Assembly: GCF_012927355.1 (NCBI RefSeq)
Contig: NZ_JABBGK010000002.1
Location: 702,758-766,757, forward strand
From: Rhizobium terricola
GTDB lineage: Bacteria; Pseudomonadota; Alphaproteobacteria; Rhizobiales; Rhizobiaceae
Length of the DNA stretch: 64,000 nt
Direction: 5' to 3'
The notes beneath the pieces are model-generated. The model saw nothing but the letters and a program-made list of their open reading frames with translations. It made no database searches and had not been told where the DNA came from. Numbering within the stretch: the first letter of the stretch is position 1; each line of letters opens with the position of its first letter. Of this stretch, positions 47,170-55,162 are shown piece after piece. The translations under genes were made by a program, and so were the position numbers.

Positions 47170-47994
47170 TCAGTGCGCCATCGCCGGCTCGCGCAGTTCA
47201 GCTGTCTCGCGCTCAGGCTCCCAGGCGGGATCGAAGCCAGCCGCATCAAGGCCGTTGGCGTTGAGGATGACGGCGCTTCCGGCCGGAATCTCCACCCAGT
47301 CGGTCTCGTCGTTCAAAGGCTCGGACACCAGACAGTAGCCGCCCTTGCCGCCCATCGGAGCGGCGTAGAGGGTCGGGGCATGTTCATCGGTCGCGTAGCG
47401 GACACCATAGAGGGTCTGGCCATCGGTGAAGGCTGCCGTGAACCGGACGCGGGCAGTACCGGTGAGATGCCGGCTGATCTGCTCGACGAAGCCGATGGCC
47501 TCCGCCATTGCCGCGATCGGCCTTTCGCGCAGGCCGAACTGGAGAGCGAGAAGGAACAACAGTTCGGAATCGGTCGAGCCCGCACGGGCGTTGAAGTGCT
47601 CGTCGTCGAGCATGGATTCCATCGACCGGCGCAGGCGATCGAAATGATCGATCTGGCCGTTGTGCATGAAGGACCAGGTGCCGTTGACGAAGGGATGGCA
47701 ATTGTCGCGCCGGGTGGAGCCATGGGTCGCGGCGCGAACATGGGCGAGGAAGAGCGGCGACTTGATCTGGCGGGCGAGGCTCTTGAGGTTGCAGTCGGAC
47801 CAGGCGGGCAGCACGTCGCGGAACCGACCGGGCTCGGGACGATCGCCGTACCAGGCGATGCCGAAACCGTCGGCATTGGTCGCCGTCTTGGCGCGCGTCG
47901 CGCAATGCGACTGCTCGATCAGGGAGTGTGCAGGCGAAGTGACGAGTTCCTCGAGATAGATCGGTTCACCACGATAGGCAGCCCAACGACACAT
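47170..47994 (-). CDS. Class II glutamine amidotransferase (YafJ/EgtC-like)
   Basis: 274 residues with an N-terminal nucleophile domain. The start must be the ATG at 47994 because it exposes Cys2 (MCRWAAYRGEPIYLEEL) after methionine removal; a frame opening four codons earlier would bury it. Further landmarks are ADGFGIAWYG, FLAHVRAATHGS (glutamine binding) and FMHNGQIDHF. No synthetase domain follows, so it resembles YafJ or EgtC. EgtC acts in ergothioneine synthesis in mycobacteria, but no egt partners are nearby. GGGAAAG precedes the start. Confidence 0.88.
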   Translation of the reverse strand: MCRWAAYRGEPIYLEELVTSPAHSLIEQSHCATRAKTATNADGFGIAWYGDRPEPGRFRDVLPAWSDCNLKSLARQIKSPLFLAHVRAATHGSTRRDNCHPFVNGTWSFMHNGQIDHFDRLRRSMESMLDDEHFNARAGSTDSELLFLLALQFGLRERPIAAMAEAIGFVEQISRHLTGTARVRFTAAFTDGQTLYGVRYATDEHAPTLYAAPMGGKGGYCLVSEPLNDETDWVEIPAGSAVILNANGLDAAGFDPAWEPERETAELREPAMAH

Positions 47995-48224
47995 GCTCTT
48001 TCCCAAACGATCCGGTTAGTCCAAAGGACAGTGTTTGCCCGAATGGCTAACGAATTCTAAACATGCCGGCATTGATGACAGAATTTTGACGGATGAGGCA
48101 ATCACTTTTTGCACTGCGACATGGCCTTTTGTGAACACTGCGTTCCCATCGGCAATCTCTACGCCCCGCGCCGGATCCCCTATATTGTGCGCAACTTCAA
48201 GTTCTGCTCGAAAGGAGCCCGACA

Positions 48225-49136
48225 ATGTCCATACGCCCCGTCAAGCATGAAAGCCGCGCAACGCCCGCCATGGAAGGCGCCGGCGTCAAACTGCATCGCG
48301 TCTTCGGTTTCGGTGATCCGTCGATGACGGACCCGTTCCTGATGATGGACGATTTCCGCAACGACAACCCGCAGGACTACATCCGCGGCTTCCCCTGGCA
48401 TCCGCATCGCGGCATCGAGACGATCACCTATGTTCTGGCCGGAACGGTCGAACACGGCGACAGCCTCGGCAATCACGGACTGCTCGGCGCCGGCGACCTG
48501 CAGTGGATGACGGCCGGCAGCGGCATCATGCACCAGGAGATGCCGAAGGGTGACTTCTCCGGCAAGATGCACGGCTTCCAGCTGTGGGCCAACCTGCCCT
48601 CGTCGCTGAAGATGACTGCGCCGCGTTACCAGGATATCAAGTCCGGCGACATTCCGGTGGTGGTCGATGACGACGGCACCGCCGTGCGGGTGATTTCGGG
48701 AAGCTTCTGGGGCAAGTCCGGCCCGGTCGACGGCATCGCCGCCGAACCGGTCTATCTCGACATCTCGATCCCGCCGGGCAAGCGCCGGAGTTTTCCGGTC
48801 GACACCTACCGCTCGGCCTTCGCCTACATCTTCGCCGGCTCCGGCACCTTCCGCGATGCCTCCAAGCCCTTCGGCGTCAAGGTCGAGAAGGAGTACCAGG
48901 GCGAGGAGCTGAACATCCGCGACCTGTCGGGCAACCGCACTCTCGTCGTTTTCGACACGGGCGACGAAGTCACGGTCCAGGCCGGTGACGAAGGCATCCG
49001 CTTCCTGCTGGTCACCGGAAAGCCGATCAAGGAACCGGTCGCCTGGCATGGCCCGATCGTGATGAACACCCGGGAAGAACTCATGCAGGCCATGCGCGAG
49101 CTGCAGAATGGCACCTTCATCAAGGCCGATCACTAG
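48225..49136 (+). CDS. Pirin-family protein (quercetinase-like bicupin)
   Basis: 303 residues, two cupin domains. The first holds the metal-binding histidines in GFPWHPHRGIETITYVLAG and EHGDSLGNHG, and MTAGSGIMHQEMP supplies the third histidine and glutamate. Some pirins cleave quercetin; others act as redox-sensitive co-regulators. AAAGGAG precedes the ATG, and CTATAT (48180-48185) is a good -10. A strong terminator follows at 49165. The gene stands alone between divergent and downstream neighbours. Confidence 0.93.
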   Translation: MSIRPVKHESRATPAMEGAGVKLHRVFGFGDPSMTDPFLMMDDFRNDNPQDYIRGFPWHPHRGIETITYVLAGTVEHGDSLGNHGLLGAGDLQWMTAGSGIMHQEMPKGDFSGKMHGFQLWANLPSSLKMTAPRYQDIKSGDIPVVVDDDGTAVRVISGSFWGKSGPVDGIAAEPVYLDISIPPGKRRSFPVDTYRSAFAYIFAGSGTFRDASKPFGVKVEKEYQGEELNIRDLSGNRTLVVFDTGDEVTVQAGDEGIRFLLVTGKPIKEPVAWHGPIVMNTREELMQAMRELQNGTFIKADH

Positions 49137-49164
49137 TACAAGAGACATCACTGCACCAACACCG

Positions 49165-49190
49165 ACGCCGGGCGAAAGCCCGGCGTTTCT
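49165..49190 (+). terminator. Intrinsic terminator of the pirin gene
   Basis: ACGCCGGGC-GAAA-GCCCGGCGT, a nine-base-pair stem with a stable GAAA tetraloop, followed by TTCT. It begins 28 bp past the pirin stop. Confidence 0.85.
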
Positions 49191-49235
49191 GCTTCCTTCG
49201 GATCAGGACGAAACACGGCTTTTCATCGCCGCGCC

Positions 49236-49254
49236 TTGCGATAGAGTGTCGCCA
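49236..49254 (+). promoter_or_regulatory. Promoter-like motif before the GST gene
   Basis: TTGCGATAGAGTGTCGCCA, 22 bp before the GST start; differs from the motif before coaBC only by two inserted bases. Confidence 0.35.
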
Positions 49255-49276
49255 AAAATCTGGAGGCAACATATTC

Positions 49277-49894
49277 ATGTACATACTTTATGGATCCATC
49301 GGCTCGGGCAGCGCCTCGGTCGAGGCGGCACTGGCCGTGTCGGGTATCGAATACGAAATCGTACAGGTCACGACCGCCGAAGGCCTGCACCTGACCGAGG
49401 ACTTCAAGGCCATCAATCCGCGGCAGCAGGTGCCGGCGCTTCGGCTTCCCGATCGCTCCGTTATGACGGAAGGATCCGCGATGATGCTGCATCTCGCCGA
49501 CGCCCTGCCGTCGACCGAGCTTGCGCCAGCACCGGGAACGGCGGCCCGCGCCCAACACGACCGCTGGCTCGTCTTTATGGCCATCAACATCTACGAAGGT
49601 GAACTTCGCAAGGCCTATTCCGACCGCTACACGGACGACCCGCAGGGCGCCGAAGGCGTAAGATCAAGCGCGGACGCCTATGTGAAACGGCATCACGCCA
49701 TTATCGAGGAAGCAATCTCCGGCCCATTCATCCTCGGAGACCGGATGACGATGGCGGACATCTATCTCTGGATGCTGGCCGGCTGGATGGACCAAGAATG
49801 GCTCGCCACGCACTGCCCGAAGATCGTGGCGCTCGCAGCGCGCGTCAGGCAGGATCCGCGCATCGCCCCCATTCACGCCGCCCATTTCGGCTGA
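49277..49894 (+). CDS. Glutathione S-transferase family protein
   Basis: 205 residues: a thioredoxin-like N-terminal domain (MYILYGSIGSGSASVEAAL, with the cis-proline in RQQVPALRLP and TEGSAMMLHLADAL) and an all-helical C-terminal domain (about 85-205). The active site Ser12-Ser14 region suggests a beta- or nu-type bacterial GST. CTGGAGG precedes the ATG. Substrate unknown. It ends 36 bp before the CxxC membrane protein on the same strand. Confidence 0.88.
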   Translation: MYILYGSIGSGSASVEAALAVSGIEYEIVQVTTAEGLHLTEDFKAINPRQQVPALRLPDRSVMTEGSAMMLHLADALPSTELAPAPGTAARAQHDRWLVFMAINIYEGELRKAYSDRYTDDPQGAEGVRSSADAYVKRHHAIIEEAISGPFILGDRMTMADIYLWMLAGWMDQEWLATHCPKIVALAARVRQDPRIAPIHAAHFG

Positions 49895-49930
49895 CTCACA
49901 CAGGCGCGTTTCGCGACAAGGAATATCACC

Positions 49931-50542
49931 ATGGAGAAGACCGTTCTCGAAGACATTCAGGAGCGGCTCGCCTCCGCTCGCCGGGAACTCGAGGAAGAGC
50001 TGGACCGGCGCATCGCCGTTCAGCGCGAGCGCTTCCGCTACCAGATGCAGCAGGGCAAGGTCCGCTTCGAGGCGGACATGCGGGAATGGCAGGCCAGATA
50101 CCGGACGGGCCTCTGGCGCTACGTCACGCGCGGGCACCTCGCCTACCTGCTGACGGCGCCGGTCATCTACGGCTTGATCGTTCCGCTGATCTTCCTCGAC
50201 CTTTCCGTGACGATCTACCAGCACATCTGCTTCAGGGTGTATGGCATCGAGCGGGTGCGGCGCGGCAGCCATGTCATCATCGACCGGCAGCATCTCGCCT
50301 ATCTGAACGGCCTGGAAAAGCTCAACTGCGTCTATTGCGGCTATGCCAACGGCGTGATCGCCTATGCGCGGGAGATCGCCGGACGGACCGAGCGCTTCTG
50401 GTGCCCGATCAAGCATGCGACCCGCGCGGCCGATCCGCATCCGCATTTCGAGAAGTTTCTCGAATACGGCGATGCGGAGGCCTATCGCGCCTGGATCGAG
50501 AGCTACCGGCGCGGCAAGCCATTCCCCGAAAGCAAATCGTGA
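49931..50542 (+). CDS. Conserved membrane protein with coiled coil and CxxC/CPxxH motif, function unknown
   Basis: 203 residues. A charged helical coiled coil (about 5-55, LASARRELEEELDRR) leads to one or two hydrophobic segments (about 71-98, YLLTAPVIYGLIVPLIFLDL). After that come VIIDRQHLAYLNGLEKLNCV, where CVYC (Cys133, Cys136) is followed by FWCPIKH (Cys158, His162), likely a metal or redox site. The region HVIIDRQHLAYLNGL...REIAGRTERFW looks conserved, but I do not know a named family. AAGGAATATCACC precedes the ATG. It may share a transcript with the upstream GST gene. Confidence 0.8.
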   Translation: MEKTVLEDIQERLASARRELEEELDRRIAVQRERFRYQMQQGKVRFEADMREWQARYRTGLWRYVTRGHLAYLLTAPVIYGLIVPLIFLDLSVTIYQHICFRVYGIERVRRGSHVIIDRQHLAYLNGLEKLNCVYCGYANGVIAYAREIAGRTERFWCPIKHATRAADPHPHFEKFLEYGDAEAYRAWIESYRRGKPFPESKS

Positions 50543-50590
50543 GGCCCTTTCCGCAGCCGGGTTCGCGGGATATTACCACCGTCGAGCGCT

Positions 50591-50609
50591 TGCATACTCT
50601 CTGTATGCA
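50591..50609. promoter_or_regulatory. Perfect inverted repeat (operator candidate) before the Ldh2-family gene
   Basis: TGCATAC-TCTCT-GTATGCA, seven-base arms with a five-base spacer, 45 bp upstream of the GTG start. Form and size match operators of GntR-type dimers. Confidence 0.6.
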
Positions 50610-50654
50610 GAATAGATCGACAACCATAACAGACCGGATCAGGAGAGACACAGA

Positions 50655-51689
50655 GTGACGACCACCACCTTGAAGATCGCCGACCTGCAGAGCCGCGTGG
50701 AAGCCATCTTTCGCAAAGCCGGCCTCAATTCCGTGCAGTTCGAAGCCCTTGCCCGCGTCATCGTCGCCGGGGAACGGGATGCCTGCAAATCGCATGGGAT
50801 CTATCGGATCGAGGGCGCGCTGCGCACCGTCAAGGCGGGCAAGGTGAAGCCGGATGCCGTCCCTGTCCTGGACCTCAATGAAGGGTCCGCGATCGTGAAG
50901 GTCAATGCGGACGGCGGCTTCGCCAATCCGGCCTTCGAGCTCGGCCTGCCCGCGCTTGCCGAACGAGCCAGAAAGCTCGGCATCGCGGCACTGGTCATCA
51001 ACGACTGCACGCATTTTTCCGCCCTCTGGCCGGAAGTCGAGGGCGTGACCGGCAAGGGCCTCGCCGGTCTCGTCATGTGCCCAAGCTATGCCACGGTCGC
51101 CCCCACCGGCGGCAAGACGCCGCTGCTCGGCACCAATCCCTTTGCCTTCGGCTGGCCGCGCGTCGATGCCTCGCCGTATGTCTTCGACTTCGCGACATCC
51201 GTTGCAGCGCGCGGAGAAATCGAGCTTCATCGCCGGGCGGGCAAGCCCCTGCCGGAAGGCTGGGCGATCGATGCTCAGGGCAATCCGACGACCGATCCGG
51301 AAGCCGCACTCGCGGGCGCCATGCTGCCGTTCGGCGGCCACAAGGGTGCGGCCATCGGCACCATGATCGAACTGCTGGCCGGCATCATGATCGGCGACCT
51401 GACGAGCCCTGAAGTCCTCGACTATCTCGGAACGACGACGCTCGCGCCGTTCCACGGCGAACTGATCATCGCCATGTCTCCGCAGGCTTTCGCCCAGGGC
51501 CGCGCCGGCGATCCCTTTGCCCGCGCAGAGGTGTTGTTCGATGCCATCGTCGGCAGCGGCGCGCGCTTGCCCTCGCAGCGCCGTTTCGCCGCCCGGGCAA
51601 AGTCGGAGGCCGATGGGATCACCCTGACCGCAGCCGAGATGGAGCATCTGGACCGCCTGCTCGACAAGGGTCTCGACGCCGTCGCGTGA
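50655..51689 (+). CDS. Ldh2/DpkA-family NAD(P)-dependent oxidoreductase
   Basis: 344 residues of the malate/L-lactate dehydrogenase-2 family: FRKAGLNSVQFEALARVIVA, SHGIYRIEGALRTVKAG, NDCTHFSALWPEVE with a conserved active-site His, and LGTNPFAFGWPR, then a C-terminal GGHKGAAIGTMIELLAG. Members include cyclic-imine reductases (delta1-pyrroline- and delta1-piperideine-2-carboxylate reductase) of proline, hydroxyproline and lysine breakdown. The convergent neighbour is a DapA-family aldolase, the other class common in hydroxyproline pathways, so a role there is plausible. GTG start with AGGAGAG six bases upstream. Confidence 0.87.
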   Translation: MTTTTLKIADLQSRVEAIFRKAGLNSVQFEALARVIVAGERDACKSHGIYRIEGALRTVKAGKVKPDAVPVLDLNEGSAIVKVNADGGFANPAFELGLPALAERARKLGIAALVINDCTHFSALWPEVEGVTGKGLAGLVMCPSYATVAPTGGKTPLLGTNPFAFGWPRVDASPYVFDFATSVAARGEIELHRRAGKPLPEGWAIDAQGNPTTDPEAALAGAMLPFGGHKGAAIGTMIELLAGIMIGDLTSPEVLDYLGTTTLAPFHGELIIAMSPQAFAQGRAGDPFARAEVLFDAIVGSGARLPSQRRFAARAKSEADGITLTAAEMEHLDRLLDKGLDAVA

Positions 51690-51744
51690 CACACTGACGA
51701 TACGGCAGTCACGCCACCGAGATCGGCATGATCGCCAAAACAAG

Positions 51745-51774
51745 AAAGGCCCCCGCAAGGAGGGCCTTTTTTTT
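51745..51774. terminator. Terminator between the convergent Ldh2 and DapA-like genes
   Basis: AAAGGCCC paired with GGGCCTTT around a GC-rich loop, followed on the plus strand by eight T residues. In reverse the T run is shorter, so it mainly ends the Ldh2 transcript. Confidence 0.85.
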
Positions 51775-51790
51775 GCGCGTAACTTGAAGC

Positions 51791-52753
51791 TTACGCCTTG
51801 TACTTCTGCACGGCGCCGGGAAGCTTGCTCCACTCGGCATACCAGGTGTCGAACAGCTTCAGCTGGGTCTCGACATAACCACGCTGGCTTTCGGACAGCG
51901 CATCGGTTTCGTTGAAGTGCAGCGTGTACTCCTTGTCGCCCTTCAGCACCATCATGTGCTTGAAGAAGAGGACGAGATCCGGACCCTCGTCGAAGGACGA
52001 GAGCACGGCCAGGGCCGACTCAAGTTCCAGAGCACGCGTCCGGGCATCCGCGTCACCTGCGGCGGCGGCCTGCGCGAGGTTGCACATATGGAGGACTTCC
52101 TTCGGCAGCACGCAACCGATGCCCGTGATTGCGCCGACTGCGCCGCAATTGACGAAGCCATGGAAGACGCAGGTGTCGACGCCGATCATCAGCGAGACGT
52201 CGTCATCGCGGCTGGTGATGTTCTCGGCCGCGTAGCGCATGTCGGCAGCGCCGCCGAATTCCTTGAAACCCACCAGATTGGGATGTTCGGCGCGCAACGC
52301 GAAGAAGAGATCGGCGCGGGTGGCGAAACCGTAGTACGGGCTGTTGTAGATGACCGCCGGAAGATCCGGAGCGGCGGACAGGATCGCCTTGAAATGGTTC
52401 TTCTGGGCGGCGACGACGGAGCCGCGCGACAGGACGCGCGGGATGACCATCAGGCCCTTCGCGCCAACTTTCTGGGCATGGGCGGCATGGGCCACGGCAG
52501 AGGCGGTGTTGACTGCACCGGTGCCGACGATGACCGGAATACCGGCCTTCACGAGGCGTTCCACACCTTCCATGCGCTGTTCGTCCGTAAGCAGCGGCCA
52601 ATCACCCATCGAGCCGCAATAGACGACCGCGGACATGCCCTTGCTGATCAGCTCCTTGCCCTTGCGGACCAGTCCGTCGAAGTCCGGTGTGCGGTCGTCA
52701 TTGCAGGGCGTCATGAGCGCGGGAATCACGCCTGAAAAAATCTGGGCCTTCAT
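51791..52753 (-). CDS. DapA-family (class I) aldolase/deaminase, substrate unknown
   Basis: 320-residue (beta/alpha)8 enzyme. Schiff-base lysine in LVGFKEFGGAAD, the conserved tyrosine in VIYNSPYYGF, and a substrate loop reading YCGSMGDWPLL in place of the GTTGE of true dihydrodipicolinate synthase. The changed loop argues against lysine synthesis and for a catabolic role such as pyrroline-hydroxycarboxylate deaminase. It is convergent with an Ldh2-family reductase. ATG at 52753; a perfect inverted repeat at 52784-52806 lies 30 bp upstream. Confidence 0.85.
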   Translation of the reverse strand: MKAQIFSGVIPALMTPCNDDRTPDFDGLVRKGKELISKGMSAVVYCGSMGDWPLLTDEQRMEGVERLVKAGIPVIVGTGAVNTASAVAHAAHAQKVGAKGLMVIPRVLSRGSVVAAQKNHFKAILSAAPDLPAVIYNSPYYGFATRADLFFALRAEHPNLVGFKEFGGAADMRYAAENITSRDDDVSLMIGVDTCVFHGFVNCGAVGAITGIGCVLPKEVLHMCNLAQAAAAGDADARTRALELESALAVLSSFDEGPDLVLFFKHMMVLKGDKEYTLHFNETDALSESQRGYVETQLKLFDTWYAEWSKLPGAVQKYKA

Positions 52754-52783
52754 GTCGGTCTCCTTGGGCAGGTGTCTCTGAGG

Positions 52784-52806
52784 GTTGACGGAGTGGATCC
52801 GTCAAC
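52784..52806. promoter_or_regulatory. Perfect inverted repeat (operator candidate) before the DapA-like gene
   Basis: GTTGACGGA-GTGGA-TCCGTCAAC, nine-base perfect arms around a five-base spacer, 30 bp from the ATG at 52753. The sequence differs from the repeat before the Ldh2 gene, so the two genes probably answer to different regulators. Confidence 0.65.
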
Positions 52807-52950
52807 GGGATTGACCATGGGATATCATCTTGCATTCAGTTTGTCGACAGAAGATTTTTTGAAAAACTTAGCGGGGGTCCAGGGCGGCTCGGTCGCGGCG
52901 AAAATGTCCGCCTGCACCCGGTTCTCCGCCCCTGCCGTATGCCCCTGCGA

Positions 52951-53715
52951 TCAGTTGAAGACCAACCCGCCATCGACGACGAGGTTCTGGCCCGTCACCG
53001 CCCGCGACCAGGGGCTTGCGAAGAACAGCGCGGCATCAGCCATTTCGTCGGGCGTCGTTACCCGGCGCAGCGGTGTGGAGCCTGCGATGAGGTCGAAGAC
53101 GACGTCCGGCGTCGCACGGCTCGCGTCGGTGGTCCTGAGCAATCCGCCCGAGACCATGTTGACCGTGATCCCGGACGGGCCGAGTTCTGCAGCGGCGGTG
53201 CGGGTCAGCGACAGGAGCGCGGCCTTTGCCGCCGTGTAGTCGTGATAGGGCACGACCGGGTTCTGGAAGAGATTGGTGCCGATCAGCACGATCCGGCCGA
53301 AGCCACGCTCGCGCATCTTGGGCACTGCGGCCTTGATGAGGTTCAGCGCCCCCTTGACCCCTGTCTCCATGTGGGCGGCGATCTCCTCCCACGCCATCGC
53401 CTCGAGTCTCGAACGGGCATCGCCGTTGAAGGAGAAATCGGCCAGCGCATTGTGGACGATCGTCGTCGGGGCGCCGAAGCGCGTGGTTACATCGGCCATC
53501 ATCCGGCTGACGGCCTCGCCATCACGCACATCGGCGCGGAAGGCGGCGGCCCTGTCACCGAGCCGTGAGGCCAGGGCCTCGGCCTCGTCGCGGCTGTTGC
53601 GGTAGTTGACGGCGACCGCAGCGCCCTCCCGGGCAAAGGCTGCGGCGATCGCGGCGCCGAGGCCGCGACCGGCGCCGGTGACAAGCACGGTCTGTTGATC
53701 GATTGGCAAGCTCAC
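52951..53715 (-). CDS. Short-chain dehydrogenase/reductase in the thi operon
   Basis: 254 residues, classical SDR. The cofactor motif is VTGAGRGLGAAIAAAFA, and NYRNSRDEAE suggests NADP preference. Catalytic tyrosine and lysine are in YTAAKAALLS. The serine 13 residues earlier is replaced by threonine (LIGTNLFQ), and the usual NNAG is HNAL, both departures from the FabG consensus. The start is GTG at 53715, overlapping the thiD stop as GTGA, so it is coupled to thiamine genes. Annotated relatives are called 3-oxoacyl-ACP reductase, but that job is unlikely in this operon. Substrate unknown. Confidence 0.86.
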   Translation of the reverse strand: MSLPIDQQTVLVTGAGRGLGAAIAAAFAREGAAVAVNYRNSRDEAEALASRLGDRAAAFRADVRDGEAVSRMMADVTTRFGAPTTIVHNALADFSFNGDARSRLEAMAWEEIAAHMETGVKGALNLIKAAVPKMRERGFGRIVLIGTNLFQNPVVPYHDYTAAKAALLSLTRTAAAELGPSGITVNMVSGGLLRTTDASRATPDVVFDLIAGSTPLRRVTTPDEMADAALFFASPWSRAVTGQNLVVDGGLVFN

Positions 53716-54530
53716 AGGATGGTTCCTTTCGTGTTCCAGAGCGCATGAAAATGATGGACCGGTCCGTGGCCCGAGCCGACGGACAGCCTGCCTGCCTCGT
53801 CGATCGACCGGGCAAGCCAGGCCTTTGCGGCCGCGACCGCCTCCTCAGGGCTTGCGCCCCCGGCCAGTTCGGCGGCGATCGCGCTCGACAGGGAGCAACC
53901 AGTCCCGTGGGTATTCCTCGTCGCCACGCGGGGCGCCTCGAGCCAGGTGGTGCCCTTCTCGGACACGATGACGTCGGGGCTGTCCGCTCCGCCGAGATGT
54001 CCGCCCTTGACCAGCACCACCGCGGGACCAAGCGCGCGAAGCCTGTTTGCCTGAGCCTCCATGGCCGGCCGATCGATCGGCTCCTGCTCACCGAGCAGGG
54101 CGGCGGCTTCCGGCAGGTTGGGCGTGAGAAGCGTTGCAAGCGGGAGGAGCCGCGTCGTCAACGCGCCGACGGCCGCCGGATCGAGGAGGCTTGCCCCGCC
54201 CTTGGCGATCATCACCGGATCGAGCACGACGGGAATGCCGCGATGCGGGGCGAGCGCGTCGGCGACCGCTGTCGCGATCTCGGCATTGGCGATCATGCCG
54301 ATCTTCACCGCATCGACGCGGACATCGGCAAAGACCATGCGGATCTGCTCGGCGACGAAGCCGGGCGGCACCGCATGAACCGCCGAAACGCCTTGCGTGT
54401 TCTGGGCGGTCAATGCCGTGAGCACCGCCATGCCGTAGGTGCCGCGTGCGGAAAAGGCCTTGAGGTCGGCCTGGATGCCGGCGCCGCCGGAGGGGTCGGA
54501 GCCGGCGATGGAGAGAATGTTGCGGATCAT
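53712..54530 (-). CDS. thiD: Hydroxymethylpyrimidine/phosphomethylpyrimidine kinase
   Basis: 272 residues, ribokinase-like. Start MIRNILSIAGSDPSGGAGIQ, substrate region SARGTYGMAVLTALTAQNT, anion hole and base in RNTHGTGCSLSSAIAAELA. It phosphorylates HMP and HMP-P for thiamine assembly. The ATG at 54530 overlaps the thiE stop (ATGA); a longer frame to 54692 is inside thiE and not used. It is the third gene of the riboswitch-controlled operon. Confidence 0.95.
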   Translation of the reverse strand: MIRNILSIAGSDPSGGAGIQADLKAFSARGTYGMAVLTALTAQNTQGVSAVHAVPPGFVAEQIRMVFADVRVDAVKIGMIANAEIATAVADALAPHRGIPVVLDPVMIAKGGASLLDPAAVGALTTRLLPLATLLTPNLPEAAALLGEQEPIDRPAMEAQANRLRALGPAVVLVKGGHLGGADSPDVIVSEKGTTWLEAPRVATRNTHGTGCSLSSAIAAELAGGASPEEAVAAAKAWLARSIDEAGRLSVGSGHGPVHHFHALWNTKGTIL

Positions 54531-55162
54531 GATCTTGTCTTTCGAATGGCCTCTGACAACTCTGCGGCCGCGGCCCCGGGGTCCGGCTGCCCACAGATGG
54601 CGGAAACAACCGCGAGGCCATCCGCGCCGGCCTTCAGGACCGGTTCGACATGGCCCACCTTTAGCCCGCCGATGGCGACGGCCGGCAGGCACGTGACCGC
54701 GCGCATTCGTGCGAGCCCGTCGATGCCGACAGGGGGCTTGTGGCCGGGTTTGGTGGATGTGGCGAAGACCGGCCCCATCCCGACATAGTCCACGACGCCC
54801 GGATCGACCGCCGCCGCCAGAACCTCGGTCTCGACGGACAGGCCGAGGATCATGTCGGGACCGATCAACTGCCGGGCCGCCCTCGCCTCTATGTCGTCCT
54901 GGCCGACATGCAGGCCATCGGCGCCGATAGCGACCGCTGCCGCGACATCGTCGTTGACGATCAGGGGCACGCCCGTGCCTGCAAGCACGGACTTCAAGGC
55001 CCGGCCCATTTCAATCATGCGGGCCAAGGTCGCATCCTTGTCGCGCAGCTGGACCATGGTCACGCCACCCGCCACCGCGCGGCGCGCGGTCTCGACCATC
55101 CCCAGCGGGCGGCAAAGCTCAGGGTCGAGCACGAGATAGAGCGAGAGATCGAAGGGTTTCAC
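54527..55162 (-). CDS. thiE: Thiamine-phosphate synthase
   Basis: 211-residue TIM barrel. LYLVLDPELC, VTMVQLRDKDA (diphosphate binding), PLIVNDDVAAAVAIGADGLH, VGQDD and YVGMGPVFATSTKPGH are standard ThiE landmarks. It joins HMP-PP and thiazole phosphate. I use the GTG at 55162, which overlaps the thiM stop as GTGA like the other joints in this operon; a GTG at 55168 would add two residues. Confidence 0.94.
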   Translation of the reverse strand: MKPFDLSLYLVLDPELCRPLGMVETARRAVAGGVTMVQLRDKDATLARMIEMGRALKSVLAGTGVPLIVNDDVAAAVAIGADGLHVGQDDIEARAARQLIGPDMILGLSVETEVLAAAVDPGVVDYVGMGPVFATSTKPGHKPPVGIDGLARMRAVTCLPAVAIGGLKVGHVEPVLKAGADGLAVVSAICGQPDPGAAAAELSEAIRKTRS

